Origin: Candidatus Nitrosymbiomonas sp.
GTDB taxonomy: Bacteria > Sysuimicrobiota > Sysuimicrobiia > Sysuimicrobiales > Humicultoraceae
Direction of reading: 5' to 3'
DNA: 20,829 nucleotides
Assembly (NCBI GenBank): GCA_020724185.1
Contig: DYHL01000014.1
Span: forward strand, 1 to 20,829
Position 1 is the first letter of the stretch, and the number at the start of each line of letters is the position of its first letter. The notes beneath the pieces were generated by a model, which was not told where the DNA came from, searched no databases, and saw nothing but the letters and a program-made list of their open reading frames with translations. Positions 6,932 through 14,534 of this stretch are shown here, piece by piece. Position numbers and translations under genes: made by a program.

Positions 6932-7854
6932 GGTGGGCCGGGCCAGCGGCGCTGGTGGTGGCGCTCCTGGTGCCGCTGGTGCCGGCCGGCGGCTATCAAC
7001 AGTACGTGGTGCAGGTGGCGACTTTCGTCCTGATCAACGCGGGCGTGGCCCTGGCATGGGACATACAGGCCCGCACCGGCCAACTTTCGCTGGCGCCGGC
7101 GGCGTTCTTCGGGCTCGGCGCCTACGCGTACACGATAGCCGCGCTCCGCGGCGTGCCGCTGCCGGTTGCGTTCCTGCTGGGGCCGCTGGTGGCAGGCGCG
7201 GTCAGCCTGGGGCTGGGGGTCGTCACGCTGCGGCTGCAGGGGCTGTACTTCGCCATCGCCACGCTGGCGTTCGCCGAGGTCGTCAAGGTGATCTTCAAGG
7301 AACTGCCATTGGACCTCACCGGCGGCGCCGTGGGCCTGACCGCGCCGCCGCTGCTGGGCGGTCACCAGACCGGGCTCTACTACCTGGGCCTTTGCGTGCT
7401 GCTGCTCGTGGTCGCCGCCAGCCTGGCGGTTCGCCACAGTCGGCTCCACTACGCCTTCACCGCGATCCGCCAGGGCGAGTTGACCGCGCGGGTCCTTGGG
7501 GTGCGGGTGGTGCGGACCAAGCTCCTGGCCTTCGTCTTGTCGGCGAGTCTGACCGGGCTGGTGGGCGCCTACGCCACGAGCCGGCTGTTCTTCGTCATCC
7601 CGGAGGACACGTTCGGGATCGGGCTGTCGGTGACCGCGCTCGCGACCGCGATCTTCGGTGGGGTATACACGACGGCCGGGCCGGTGCTCGGCGCGATTAT
7701 CCTGCGCAGCCTGGAAGAGGGGCTGCGGATGGTGCTGAGGGAAGGGTACCTGGCGGTCTACGGGGTGATCCTGATGCTGGTCATCCTCTATCTACCGGGC
7801 GGGCTGGTGAGCCTCTGGAATCGGCGGGCGCGCGATGCTGCTGGCGGCGACTGA
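6928..7854 (+). CDS. livM: LIV-type ABC transporter permease, LivM-like
   Basis: A 308-residue permease, the second half of the importer channel. The protein is hydrophobic throughout. The LivM landmark normally written G-Q-L-S-L-G-H-A-A-F-F reads QLSLAPAAFF here from residue 52, with the usual Gly-His replaced by Ala-Pro. The C-terminal region with FGGVYTTAGPVLGA and a final VSLW run is typical. ATG 6928 has GGAGG at 6918-6922, five bases upstream; an in-frame ATG at 6916 would add four residues. The gene overlaps the LivH stop by four bases and the LivG start by 20 bases, so the channel and ATPase are tightly coupled in translation. Confidence 0.93.
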   Translation: MRWAGPAALVVALLVPLVPAGGYQQYVVQVATFVLINAGVALAWDIQARTGQLSLAPAAFFGLGAYAYTIAALRGVPLPVAFLLGPLVAGAVSLGLGVVTLRLQGLYFAIATLAFAEVVKVIFKELPLDLTGGAVGLTAPPLLGGHQTGLYYLGLCVLLLVVAASLAVRHSRLHYAFTAIRQGELTARVLGVRVVRTKLLAFVLSASLTGLVGAYATSRLFFVIPEDTFGIGLSVTALATAIFGGVYTTAGPVLGAIILRSLEEGLRMVLREGYLAVYGVILMLVILYLPGGLVSLWNRRARDAAGGD

Positions 7855-8566
7855 CCTCTCCAAGCGGTTCGGCGGGGTCGCCGCGGTGCGGCGCCTCGAT
7901 TTCCACCTTGATCCAGGGGAGATCCTCGCCATCATCGGTCCCAACGGCGCCGGCAAGACGACCGTGCTGAACCTGCTGTCCGGCGTCTTCCCCGCCGACG
8001 AGGGCCGCATCGTGCTCGACGGCACCGACATCACCCGCCTCCCGGCCGAGGACCGCTGCCACCTCGGCTTGGGTCGCGCTTTCCAGGTCGTCCAACCGTT
8101 CCCCGAGATGACGGTCCGCGACAACCTGATGGTCGGCGCGCTGTTTGGCGCTCGCCAGCGCTCGCTCGCCGAGGCGCGCAAGCGGACCGAGGAGGTGCTC
8201 GCCCTCACGGGCCTGTCCGGTCGGGCCGCGATGCCGGCGCGGGATCTCACCCTGGCCGGAGAGAAGCGGGTGGAGATGGCCCGCGCGATCGCCACCTCGC
8301 CCCGCGTGCTGCTGCTCGACGAGGTGATGGCCGGGCTGCTGCCGCAGGAGGCCGACGAGATGCTGGCCGTGGTCCGCGCCGTGCGCGAGACCGGGGTCGC
8401 GGTGCTTTTCATCGAGCACGTGATGCGGGTGGTCCGTGACCTGGCCGACCGCGTGGTCGTAATGGACTTCGGCGAGAAGATCGCCGAGGGCAGCTACCGG
8501 GACGTGACGGGTCACCCCAAGGTCATCGAGGCGTATCTGGGCACGGAGGAGACCGGCGGTGCTTGA
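7835..8566 (+). CDS. livG: LIV-type ABC transporter ATP-binding protein, LivG-like
   Basis: A 243-residue cytoplasmic ATPase that powers the importer. Walker A is GPNGAGKTT (35-43) and Walker B ends in Asp162-Glu163 within LLLDEVMAGL. The ABC signature is degenerate, LTLAGEKR at 138-145 instead of LSGGQ; LivG proteins commonly depart from the consensus here, so this is not a sign of inactivity. The H-loop His lies in FIEHVM, and the C-terminal helix with VIEAYLGTEE is a LivG hallmark. It starts inside livM and overlaps livF by eight bases. Confidence 0.95.
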   Translation: MLLAATDLSKRFGGVAAVRRLDFHLDPGEILAIIGPNGAGKTTVLNLLSGVFPADEGRIVLDGTDITRLPAEDRCHLGLGRAFQVVQPFPEMTVRDNLMVGALFGARQRSLAEARKRTEEVLALTGLSGRAAMPARDLTLAGEKRVEMARAIATSPRVLLLDEVMAGLLPQEADEMLAVVRAVRETGVAVLFIEHVMRVVRDLADRVVVMDFGEKIAEGSYRDVTGHPKVIEAYLGTEETGGA

Positions 8567-9266
8567 GGTGCGCGGCCTGGAGGCCGGGTACGGCAAGGTG
8601 CAGGTGCTCTGGGGATTGGACCTGCAGGTGGCCGACGGCGAGTTCGTGGCCCTCATCGGCGCCAACGGCGCCGGCAAGACCACGTTGCTGCGCACGATCT
8701 CAGGGTTGATCCGCCCGACCAGTGGGACGATCCGGTTCCGCGGGGCCGAGATCACGGGCCGGCGGCCGGCCGAGATCGTTGCGCAGGGCATAGCCCACGT
8801 GCCCGAGGCGCGCGAGTTGTTCCCGCTGATGACCGTGCAGGACAACCTGGAGCTCGGGGCGTTCGCCCGGCCAGCGGCTTGGGCACGCGCCGCGCAGACC
8901 CTGACAGAGGTCTATCGGCTGTTCCCGCGCCTGTCCGACCGGCGCCTGCAGATCGCAGCCACGCTGTCAGGAGGGGAGCAGCAGATGGTCGCGATCGCGC
9001 GGGCACTGATGAGCCGGCCCGAGGTGCTGATGGTGGACGAGCCGAGTCACGGGCTGAGCCCGCTCATGGTGCAGGCAGTCTTTGCGGCCCTGCGCGAGGT
9101 CAGCCAGAGCGGGGTGTCGGTGCTGCTCATCGAACAGAACGTCCGGCAGAGCCTGCGCCTGGCCGGCCGGGCGTACGTGATGGAGAACGGACGGATCGTC
9201 CTCCAGGGCACGGGCCGCGATCTGCTCGAAAGCCCGCACGTCAAGGAGGCGTACCTGAGGCTCTAG
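8559..9266 (+). CDS. livF: LIV-type ABC transporter ATP-binding protein, LivF-like
   Basis: A 235-residue ATPase, partner of LivG. Walker A is GANGAGKTT (34-42), the signature LSGGEQQ is canonical at 136-142, and Walker B ends in Asp160-Glu161 followed by PSHGLSP. The H-loop region reads LLIEQNV, the Gln-containing form typical of LivF. The start is GTG 8559, supported by GGAGGAG at 8545-8551 with a seven-base gap. This completes a five-gene LIV cassette in the order binding protein, H, M, G, F. A 19-base gap separates it from the dehydrogenase gene, so the metabolic genes on both sides probably share its transcript. Confidence 0.95.
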   Translation: MLEVRGLEAGYGKVQVLWGLDLQVADGEFVALIGANGAGKTTLLRTISGLIRPTSGTIRFRGAEITGRRPAEIVAQGIAHVPEARELFPLMTVQDNLELGAFARPAAWARAAQTLTEVYRLFPRLSDRRLQIAATLSGGEQQMVAIARALMSRPEVLMVDEPSHGLSPLMVQAVFAALREVSQSGVSVLLIEQNVRQSLRLAGRAYVMENGRIVLQGTGRDLLESPHVKEAYLRL

Positions 9267-9285
9267 CCTCTAGCCGGAGGGCGGC

Positions 9286-10068
9286 ATGGGAATGCTCGAT
9301 GGGAAGGCCGCGGTCGTTACCGGCGCGGGCAGCGGCATCGGACGCGCCATCGCGCAGGCGCTGGCGCGCGAGGGCGCCGCGCTCAGCGTGGCCGACATCG
9401 AGGAGGGTGGCGGGCAGGCCACGGCCGACGCGATCGTTCGCTCAGGCGGTCGCGCGCAGTTTCTACGGGCCGACGTCTCGCGATCCGAAGATGTCCGGGT
9501 GATGATCGCCCAGGCCGCGGCGGCCTTTGGGCGGTTGGACATACTGGTGAACAATGCCGGGCTGCAGCACGTAGCGCCGATCGTGGACTACCCGGAAGAC
9601 CGCTGGAACGTCTTGATCGGGGTCATGCTCACCGGCACCTTCCTGTGCACCAGATACGCCCTGCCCCACATGATCGAGCGGCAGTGGGGCCGCGTGGTCA
9701 ACGTTGCCTCGGCGCACGGGCTGGTCGCCTCGCCTTTCAAGTCGGCTTATGTTGCTGCCAAGCACGGCGTTGTGGGTTTCACCAAGGTGGCCGCCTGGGA
9801 AGTCGCGGGCAGCGGGGTTACGGTGAACGCCGTCTGTCCCGGCTATGTTCGCACGCCGCTGGTGGAGAAGCAGATCGCCGATCAGGCGCGCGTGCACGCG
9901 ATCCCTGAATCAGATGTGGTCACACGGATCATGCTGGAGCCCCACGCGATCAAGCGCATGATCGAGCCCGACGAGGTTGCCGCCATGGTCGTGTACCTCT
10001 GCTCGGACGCCGCCGGCATGGTCACGGGGACCGCGCTGACGATGGACGCTGGGTGGACCGCGCGATGA
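9286..10068 (+). CDS. Short-chain dehydrogenase, probable (R)-3-hydroxybutyrate dehydrogenase
   Basis: A 260-residue SDR that would oxidise (R)-3-hydroxybutyrate to acetoacetate with NAD. The cofactor motif TGAGSGIG is at 12-19, NNAG follows in the usual place, and the catalytic residues are Ser142, Tyr155 and Lys159. The segment CPGYVRTPLVEKQI, the Gln-rich to MLE region after it, and the ending MDAGWTAR match the bacterial BdhA pattern better than generic 3-oxoacyl reductases. Asp in AVVTGAG...VADIEE favours NAD over NADP. GGAGG at 9276-9280 sits five bases before ATG 9286; ATG 9292 is an alternative. The stop overlaps the MaoC-type hydratase start (ATGA). Substrate naming is by sequence resemblance only; other 3-hydroxy acids are possible. 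Confidence 0.85.
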   Translation: MGMLDGKAAVVTGAGSGIGRAIAQALAREGAALSVADIEEGGGQATADAIVRSGGRAQFLRADVSRSEDVRVMIAQAAAAFGRLDILVNNAGLQHVAPIVDYPEDRWNVLIGVMLTGTFLCTRYALPHMIERQWGRVVNVASAHGLVASPFKSAYVAAKHGVVGFTKVAAWEVAGSGVTVNAVCPGYVRTPLVEKQIADQARVHAIPESDVVTRIMLEPHAIKRMIEPDEVAAMVVYLCSDAAGMVTGTALTMDAGWTAR

Positions 10069-10478
10069 GCTTCACGCCCGGGCAGAAGGCCGCCATCACC
10101 CGGACCATCTCTGAGGCCGACATCGAGGCGTACGCCCACCTGACCGGAGACCTCAACCCGCTGCACATGGATCCCGAGTTCGCCTCCACCAGCCGGTTCG
10201 GCGAGCGGATCGCCCACGGCATGCTGACCGCCGGGCTGATCTCGGCGGTCCTGGGCATGCACCTGCCTGGTCCCGGGGGCATCTACCTCAGCCAGACCCT
10301 TACTTTTCTCAGGCCGGTCCGCATTGGTGATACAATCACGGCGACTGCCGAGGTCACCGCCTACGACGCCGAACGCCGGCGTCTCAGGCTCCGAACGTCC
10401 TGCGTCAACCAGCGGGGCGAGGCGGTGCTGGACGGCGAGGCCGTGCTCCTGGTGGATCCGACTCAACGCGGCTCCTGA
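10065..10478 (+). CDS. MaoC/PhaJ-type (R)-specific enoyl-CoA hydratase
   Basis: A 137-residue single-hotdog protein expected to hydrate trans-2-enoyl-CoA to (R)-3-hydroxyacyl-CoA or run in reverse. The hydratase-2 motif is clear: LTGDLNPLHMD, with the catalytic Asp29 and His34 spaced as in Aeromonas PhaJ, followed by FGERIAHGML. Length matches PhaJ and short MaoC dehydratases. The start ATG 10065 is embedded in the dehydrogenase stop, while an in-frame ATG at 10053 lies within that gene. The pairing of an (R)-hydratase with a 3-hydroxybutyrate-type dehydrogenase suggests work on C4 or nearby acids. Some family members act on methylated or branched substrates, so chain length is open. Confidence 0.88.
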   Translation: MSFTPGQKAAITRTISEADIEAYAHLTGDLNPLHMDPEFASTSRFGERIAHGMLTAGLISAVLGMHLPGPGGIYLSQTLTFLRPVRIGDTITATAEVTAYDAERRRLRLRTSCVNQRGEAVLDGEAVLLVDPTQRGS

Positions 10479-10521
10479 TCCCGGCGTCAAACAACAAGAG
10501 TTTTCCTTCCGGAGGGTCGGG

Positions 10522-11988
10522 GTGAAGCGTACCGTTGCCATTGTGATGGTGCTGGCCGTGATCGCAGGCGGGGCCTGGATCTACCGCGGCCGTGCGGCCC
10601 TGAGGCCGGTTGATGAGGGACCGCGCACCGCGCGGGTGGCGCGCGGCAGCCTGACTCACAGCGTCTCGGCCACCGGGACGCTGAAGCCCTTCTCGCAGGT
10701 GGAGGTCCGGTCGCGCGGCACCGGCACCGTGGTTGAGGTGCGCGTGCAGGAAGGCGACCGGGTGTCCAAAGGTCAACTGCTCGTGGTCATTGACGACCGC
10801 GACGCCCGGGCCGAGCACGAGACCCGAACCGCGCAGCTCGCCTCAGCGCAGGCTCGGCTCGAGCAGTCCCGCAGCCAGCTCGCCTTGACGAGTGCGCAGA
10901 CGCGAACCCGCGTGGCCGAGGCCGAGGCATCGCTGGCCACCGCGGCGGCGCGGCTGGCGCAGGTGCTGGCCGGTTCGCGGCCTGAGCAGCTCGATCAGGC
11001 GCGGGAAGCCCTGCGGCAGGCCGAGCTCTCGGCTGAGCTGGCTCGAGCGAATCTGGCCAGAACGCGCGACCTGTTCACGGACGGCCTGGTCTCTCGCGCG
11101 CAGCTCGATCAGGTTCAGAACCAGCACGACCTGGCCCAGGCGCAGCTCCGGTCTGCCCAGGCACGGCTCCGCGAGGTGACCACCGGCAGCCGGCCCGAGG
11201 AGGTCGAGGTGTCCCGCTTGCAGGTTCGGCAGGCCGAGGCGGCGCTGGCACAGGCCAGGGCCGCCCTGCTGCAGGAGGGCGTGCAGGCCGCCGATGTGGC
11301 GGCCGCCGAGGCGCAGGTTCGCAACAGCCGCGCGCAACTGGCTCAGGCGCGCGACCGGCTGGGCGAGACGCGGATTCTGGCGCCGATCGCCGGGATCGTT
11401 GCGCGCCAGCTCGTGCAGACGGGACAGAGCGTGATCGGCGGCACCGGCTCCGGCGGTACCCTGGTGATGACGATTGCCGACGTGCGCGTGGTACAGGCGG
11501 CAGTCGGCGTGGACGAGTCCGACATAGCGCAGATCACGCCGGGCCTGGCAGTGCGGGTTACCGCAGACGCGCTGCCCCAGCGCACCTTCAAAGGCAAGGT
11601 GGCGCGCATCGCACCGCAGGCCTCGGTCGTTCAGAACGTGACTCAGTACGAGGTGATCGTGGAGATCGAGAACCCTGACCAAGCCCTTCGGCTGGGCATG
11701 AGCCTGGACGCCGAGTTCATCATCACCGAGCGCCAGGGCGTGCTCCTGGTGCCCGCGGAAGCGGTGCGGGGTCAGGATGCGAAGGTGCTTGTTCTCATGG
11801 AGAACGGGAAGCTTACCCCGGTGGTGGTCGAGGTCGGGGCCACCGACGGCCGGCAGGTGGAGATCACCCGCGGCGTCGAGCAGGGGCAGACCGTCTACCT
11901 GGGGCCTTCCCGCCGCCAGGGCAACAATGCCACGCGCACGCAGCCGGCCAGCCCTTTCATGCCGGTTCGGCCGCCGGTTAGGCGCTAG
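10522..11988 (+). CDS. MacA/HlyD-like periplasmic adaptor (membrane fusion protein) of an ABC efflux system
   Basis: A 488-residue adaptor linking an inner-membrane ABC exporter to a TolC channel. It has an N-terminal membrane anchor (about 5-23), a first lipoyl half-motif around 70-93 (VVEVRVQEGDRV...), a very long alpha-helical hairpin rich in Ala, Gln, Arg and Glu (about 95-285), the second lipoyl half (ILAPIAGIVARQ), and beta-barrel and membrane-proximal domains to the end. The hairpin holds a duplicated segment: GSRPEQ at 151-156 and GSRPEE at 222-227, 71 residues apart, each followed by a similar run ending in RQAE. The coiled coil is longer than in E. coli MacA. GTG 10522 has GGAGG at 10511-10515. 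The C-terminal tail is Pro- and Arg-rich. MacB-type genes follow directly. Confidence 0.9.
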   Translation: MKRTVAIVMVLAVIAGGAWIYRGRAALRPVDEGPRTARVARGSLTHSVSATGTLKPFSQVEVRSRGTGTVVEVRVQEGDRVSKGQLLVVIDDRDARAEHETRTAQLASAQARLEQSRSQLALTSAQTRTRVAEAEASLATAAARLAQVLAGSRPEQLDQAREALRQAELSAELARANLARTRDLFTDGLVSRAQLDQVQNQHDLAQAQLRSAQARLREVTTGSRPEEVEVSRLQVRQAEAALAQARAALLQEGVQAADVAAAEAQVRNSRAQLAQARDRLGETRILAPIAGIVARQLVQTGQSVIGGTGSGGTLVMTIADVRVVQAAVGVDESDIAQITPGLAVRVTADALPQRTFKGKVARIAPQASVVQNVTQYEVIVEIENPDQALRLGMSLDAEFIITERQGVLLVPAEAVRGQDAKVLVLMENGKLTPVVVEVGATDGRQVEITRGVEQGQTVYLGPSRRQGNNATRTQPASPFMPVRPPVRR

Positions 11989-11998
11989 CGCTTCCCCA

Positions 11999-12712
11999 AT
12001 GTCGCTGATTGCGGTCCGAAACGTCGAGAAGATCTACCGCATGGACGGGGTCGAGGTCCACGCGCTGCGCGGCATCTCACTCGCGGTCGAGCCCGGCGAG
12101 TTCGTGGCGATCATGGGGCCCAGCGGCTCGGGCAAGTCCACGTGCATGAACATTCTGGGTTGCCTGGACCGGCCTACGACCGGCACATACCTGCTGGACG
12201 GCACCGACGTTACCACCTTGGGCGACGAGGCGCTGGCGCGGATGCGCAACCGGCGACTGGGCTTCGTGTTCCAGTCGTACAACCTGCTGCCGCGCACGCC
12301 CGCAATAGAGAACGTCGAGCTGCCGCTGGTGTATGCCGGCACCCCGGACCGCCGGGCCCGGGCGCGTGCCGCGCTGGACTCGGTGGGACTGGGACCGCGG
12401 GCTAGGCACCTGCCCACGCAGCTCTCCGGCGGCGAGCAGCAGCGCGTCGCCATAGCTCGGGCGCTGGTCAACTCCCCCGCGATCATCCTGGCGGACGAGC
12501 CGACCGGCAACCTCGACTCCTCGACCGCGGGCGAGATCATGGACCTGCTCGACCGGCTCTCGCAGCAGGGCATAACGATAGTCCTGGTTACGCACGAGGC
12601 CGACATCGCCGCGCGCGCGCGCCGGCACGTGCAGTTTCGTGACGGCCGCATCGTGAGCGATGAACCGGTGCGGGCGCGCACGGTGGCCCCGCAGGGACCG
12701 GTGCAGCCGTGA
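11999..12712 (+). CDS. MacB/LolD-type ABC exporter ATPase
   Basis: A 237-residue cytoplasmic ATPase. Walker A GPSGSGKS is at 40-47, the signature LSGGEQQ at 142-148, and Walker B ends in Asp166-Glu167 followed by PTGNLDS, the hallmark of the MacB/LolD/FtsE branch. The H-loop is VTHE. In E. coli MacB the ATPase and membrane domains are fused; here the permease is a separate gene starting as a GTGA overlap at 12709-12712, which is the common arrangement outside the enterobacteria. ATG 11999 lies ten bases after the adaptor stop with no good ribosome binding site, so translation may depend on re-initiation. Confidence 0.95.
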   Translation: MSLIAVRNVEKIYRMDGVEVHALRGISLAVEPGEFVAIMGPSGSGKSTCMNILGCLDRPTTGTYLLDGTDVTTLGDEALARMRNRRLGFVFQSYNLLPRTPAIENVELPLVYAGTPDRRARARAALDSVGLGPRARHLPTQLSGGEQQRVAIARALVNSPAIILADEPTGNLDSSTAGEIMDLLDRLSQQGITIVLVTHEADIAARARRHVQFRDGRIVSDEPVRARTVAPQGPVQP

Positions 12713-13920
12713 CGCTGGGCGCGAGCTTCCGGATCGCGTTGCGCGCCATGGCGGCGAACCCGCTGCGCTCGCTGCTCACGGCGCTAGGCGTGATCATAGG
12801 GGTCGGCGCGGTGATCGCGATGGTCGCGATCGGCCAGGGCGCGCGCCGCGCGGTCACCGAGCAGGTGCAGGCGTTGGGCAGCAATTTGCTGACGGTCTTT
12901 GCCGGGCAGGTGCAATTGGGCCGGATCGCCCGCGGCGACCCCGTCCAGACGCTGAACATGGAGGACGTCGAGGAGATCCGCAAGGCGGTGCCCGGCGTAA
13001 CCGGCATCAGCGCCGAGTACTCGCGGCAGGCGCAGGTGGTCTTCCGGGCCGAGAACGTGATCACCCAGATCTCGGGCGTCACCCCGGAGTTCCAGGAGGT
13101 GCGCAACTTCCGGCCTGCTCGGGGCGAGTTCTTTACCGAGGCGGAGATGCGCAGCCGGGCCAAGGTAGCGATTGTGGGGAAGACCGTCGCCGACCGGTTC
13201 TTTCCCGACACCGACCCAATAGGGCAGCGCATCAGGATCCGCGGGATCACCTTCACGGTGATCGGGGTCATGGAGGAGAAGGGCGCCACCTCGTTCACGG
13301 ACCGCGACGACGTGGTCTTCGTGCCCCTGACGACCGCGCAGCGCCGCCTCTTCGGCGTGACGCACGTCCGGACCATCCACGTGCAGGTGGCCACCTCCGA
13401 GGAGATGCCCGCCGCGCAGGAGGCGCTCACCGAGCTGCTGCGCACGCGCCATCGCCTGGCCCCGCACCAGGAGAACGATTTCACGGTGCGCAGCCAGGCA
13501 GACATCCTCCAGACGTTCACGAGCGTCTCCCAGACGATGACCGTGCTGCTGGGCGGAATCGCCGCGGTCTCGCTGATCGTGGGCGGCATCGGTATCATGA
13601 ACATCATGCTGGTCTCGGTGACCGAGCGGACGCGCGAGATCGGGATCCGCATGGCAGTAGGCGCGCGCCGGCGCGACATCCTTTTGCAGTTCCTGGTTGA
13701 ATCGGTGGCGCTCAGCGTGGGAGGCGGGATGATCGGAATCGGGGTGGGGGTCCTGGGCTCGCAGGCGATCACCCGGTTCGCGGGATGGTCCACGCTCCTG
13801 TCGCTACAGGCGGTGCTGCTGGCGTTCACCTTCGCGGTGGCGGTGGGCGTGTTCTTTGGGCTCTACCCGGCGCAGCGCGCGGCCAGGCTGGATCCGATCG
13901 TAGCGTTGCGCCACGAGTAG
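12709..13920 (+). CDS. MacB-type ABC exporter permease (FtsX-like)
   Basis: A 403-residue inner-membrane protein of the mechanotransmission type. Four hydrophobic segments are arranged as one near the N-terminus (about 20-44), a large periplasmic domain (about 45-275), and three C-terminal segments, the first carrying SLIVGGIGIMNIMLVSVTER. The cytoplasmic coupling stretch TREIGIRMAVGARRRDI is characteristic of MacB permeases. The ending PAQRAARLDPIVALRHE is a classic MacB C-terminus. The start is GTG 12709, overlapping the ATPase stop. With the adaptor, ATPase and TolC-like channel it forms a complete tripartite exporter. Cargo is unknown; MacB relatives export macrolides, peptides, lipopeptides or siderophores. 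Confidence 0.95.
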   Translation: MTLGASFRIALRAMAANPLRSLLTALGVIIGVGAVIAMVAIGQGARRAVTEQVQALGSNLLTVFAGQVQLGRIARGDPVQTLNMEDVEEIRKAVPGVTGISAEYSRQAQVVFRAENVITQISGVTPEFQEVRNFRPARGEFFTEAEMRSRAKVAIVGKTVADRFFPDTDPIGQRIRIRGITFTVIGVMEEKGATSFTDRDDVVFVPLTTAQRRLFGVTHVRTIHVQVATSEEMPAAQEALTELLRTRHRLAPHQENDFTVRSQADILQTFTSVSQTMTVLLGGIAAVSLIVGGIGIMNIMLVSVTERTREIGIRMAVGARRRDILLQFLVESVALSVGGGMIGIGVGVLGSQAITRFAGWSTLLSLQAVLLAFTFAVAVGVFFGLYPAQRAARLDPIVALRHE

Positions 13921-13922
13921 GT

Positions 13923-13952
13923 ATGCCAGCGGGCTTGTGGGCCCGCTGGCAT
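13923..13952 (+). terminator. Strong stem-loop after the MacB-type permease gene
   Basis: ATGCCAGCGGGC (13923-13934) pairs perfectly over 12 bp with GCCCGCTGGCAT (13941-13952), loop TTGTGG. It starts two bases after the permease stop codon. No T-run follows, so it is a non-canonical terminator or a 3'-end stabiliser. The next gene's GGAGG and ATG begin shortly after it, so some read-through is likely. Confidence 0.75.
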
Positions 13953-13975
13953 GCGGCAATATGGGAGGGCATGCG

Positions 13976-14506
13976 ATGACGAAGCGATCCTGGATATGGA
14001 TCTTGGTAGCGGCGGCGGTGGTGGCAGTGGCATGGGCAGGCGTCTACTACTATGCCCGCAGCCGGCCGGCCGCTCAACCCCAGCGGCCGCGCGACCCCGG
14101 ATTTCTGGTGATACTATCCATCCGAACCCTGGAGCGCGAGCCCGAGACCCGGCTCTCCCGGGAACAGATCGCAAGGGTTCTTCCGTTTATCAAGGCGTTG
14201 AAGGACGTGCCGCTCTCGGACACAGAGGCTGCCATGGCGATCGTGCGCGCCGTCAGGGAGGTCTTCACGCCCGAGCAGCGCGCCGCCCTGGAAGAGGCCA
14301 GGAAGCGCTTCCAGGAGCAGGCGCGGGCTCAGGGAATTCCCGGCGGGCAGGGAGCCGGCGGGGGTGCTGGCCCTGGCGGAGGCGCGGTCGGCGGCCCGGG
14401 GGGAGCCGGTGGCGGAGTGGGGCTTACCGACGAGGAGCGCGCGCAGCGCCGCCTCCAGACGTTTGAGAGGATGATTCGGTACCTGGAACGACGAATGAAG
14501 TCCTGA
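13976..14506 (+). CDS. Membrane-anchored protein with Gly-rich linker, possibly periplasmic and distantly Spy/CpxP-like
   Basis: A 176-residue protein I do not firmly recognise. It has a basic N-terminus and a hydrophobic anchor (about 5-22), then a charged helical region (about 50-118) containing two LT/LS-x-E-Q-like stretches: LSREQIARVL and FTPEQRAALEEARKRF. The LTxxQ flavour is reminiscent of the Spy/CpxP periplasmic family. A striking linker of about 30 residues, almost only Gly with Ala, Pro and Val, spans roughly 121-150. A final helix (LTDEERAQRRLQ... to RRMKS) ends the protein. ATG 13976 follows GGGAGG at 13963-13968. It lies between the MacB-type permease and TolC-like genes, suggesting a periplasmic accessory of the exporter, which is inference from position. 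Confidence 0.75.
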   Translation: MTKRSWIWILVAAAVVAVAWAGVYYYARSRPAAQPQRPRDPGFLVILSIRTLEREPETRLSREQIARVLPFIKALKDVPLSDTEAAMAIVRAVREVFTPEQRAALEEARKRFQEQARAQGIPGGQGAGGGAGPGGGAVGGPGGAGGGVGLTDEERAQRRLQTFERMIRYLERRMKS

Positions 14507-14534
14507 GACCCTGGCAATCGTCTAGGAGGATTCA

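Noticed and set aside
8246..8269. Degenerate ABC signature in the LivG-like ATPase as a possible sign of inactivity
   Set aside because: LivG proteins often deviate from LSGGQ at this site, and Walker A and B and the downstream elements are intact.
9261..9274. Tandem CTCTAGC-CTCTAGC around the livF stop codon
   Set aside because: A two-copy 7-mer is within chance and has no flanking structure or known role.
11982..11991. Perfect palindrome GCGCTAGCGC at the adaptor stop codon
   Set aside because: Only 10 bp with no loop, made mostly of Arg codon and stop; common by chance in GC-rich DNA.
14345..14422. G-rich stretch on the coding strand as a possible G-quadruplex
   Set aside because: It encodes the poly-Gly linker; runs of three or more G are present but the spacing to a fourth run is long, so Gly codon use in a GC-rich genome explains it.
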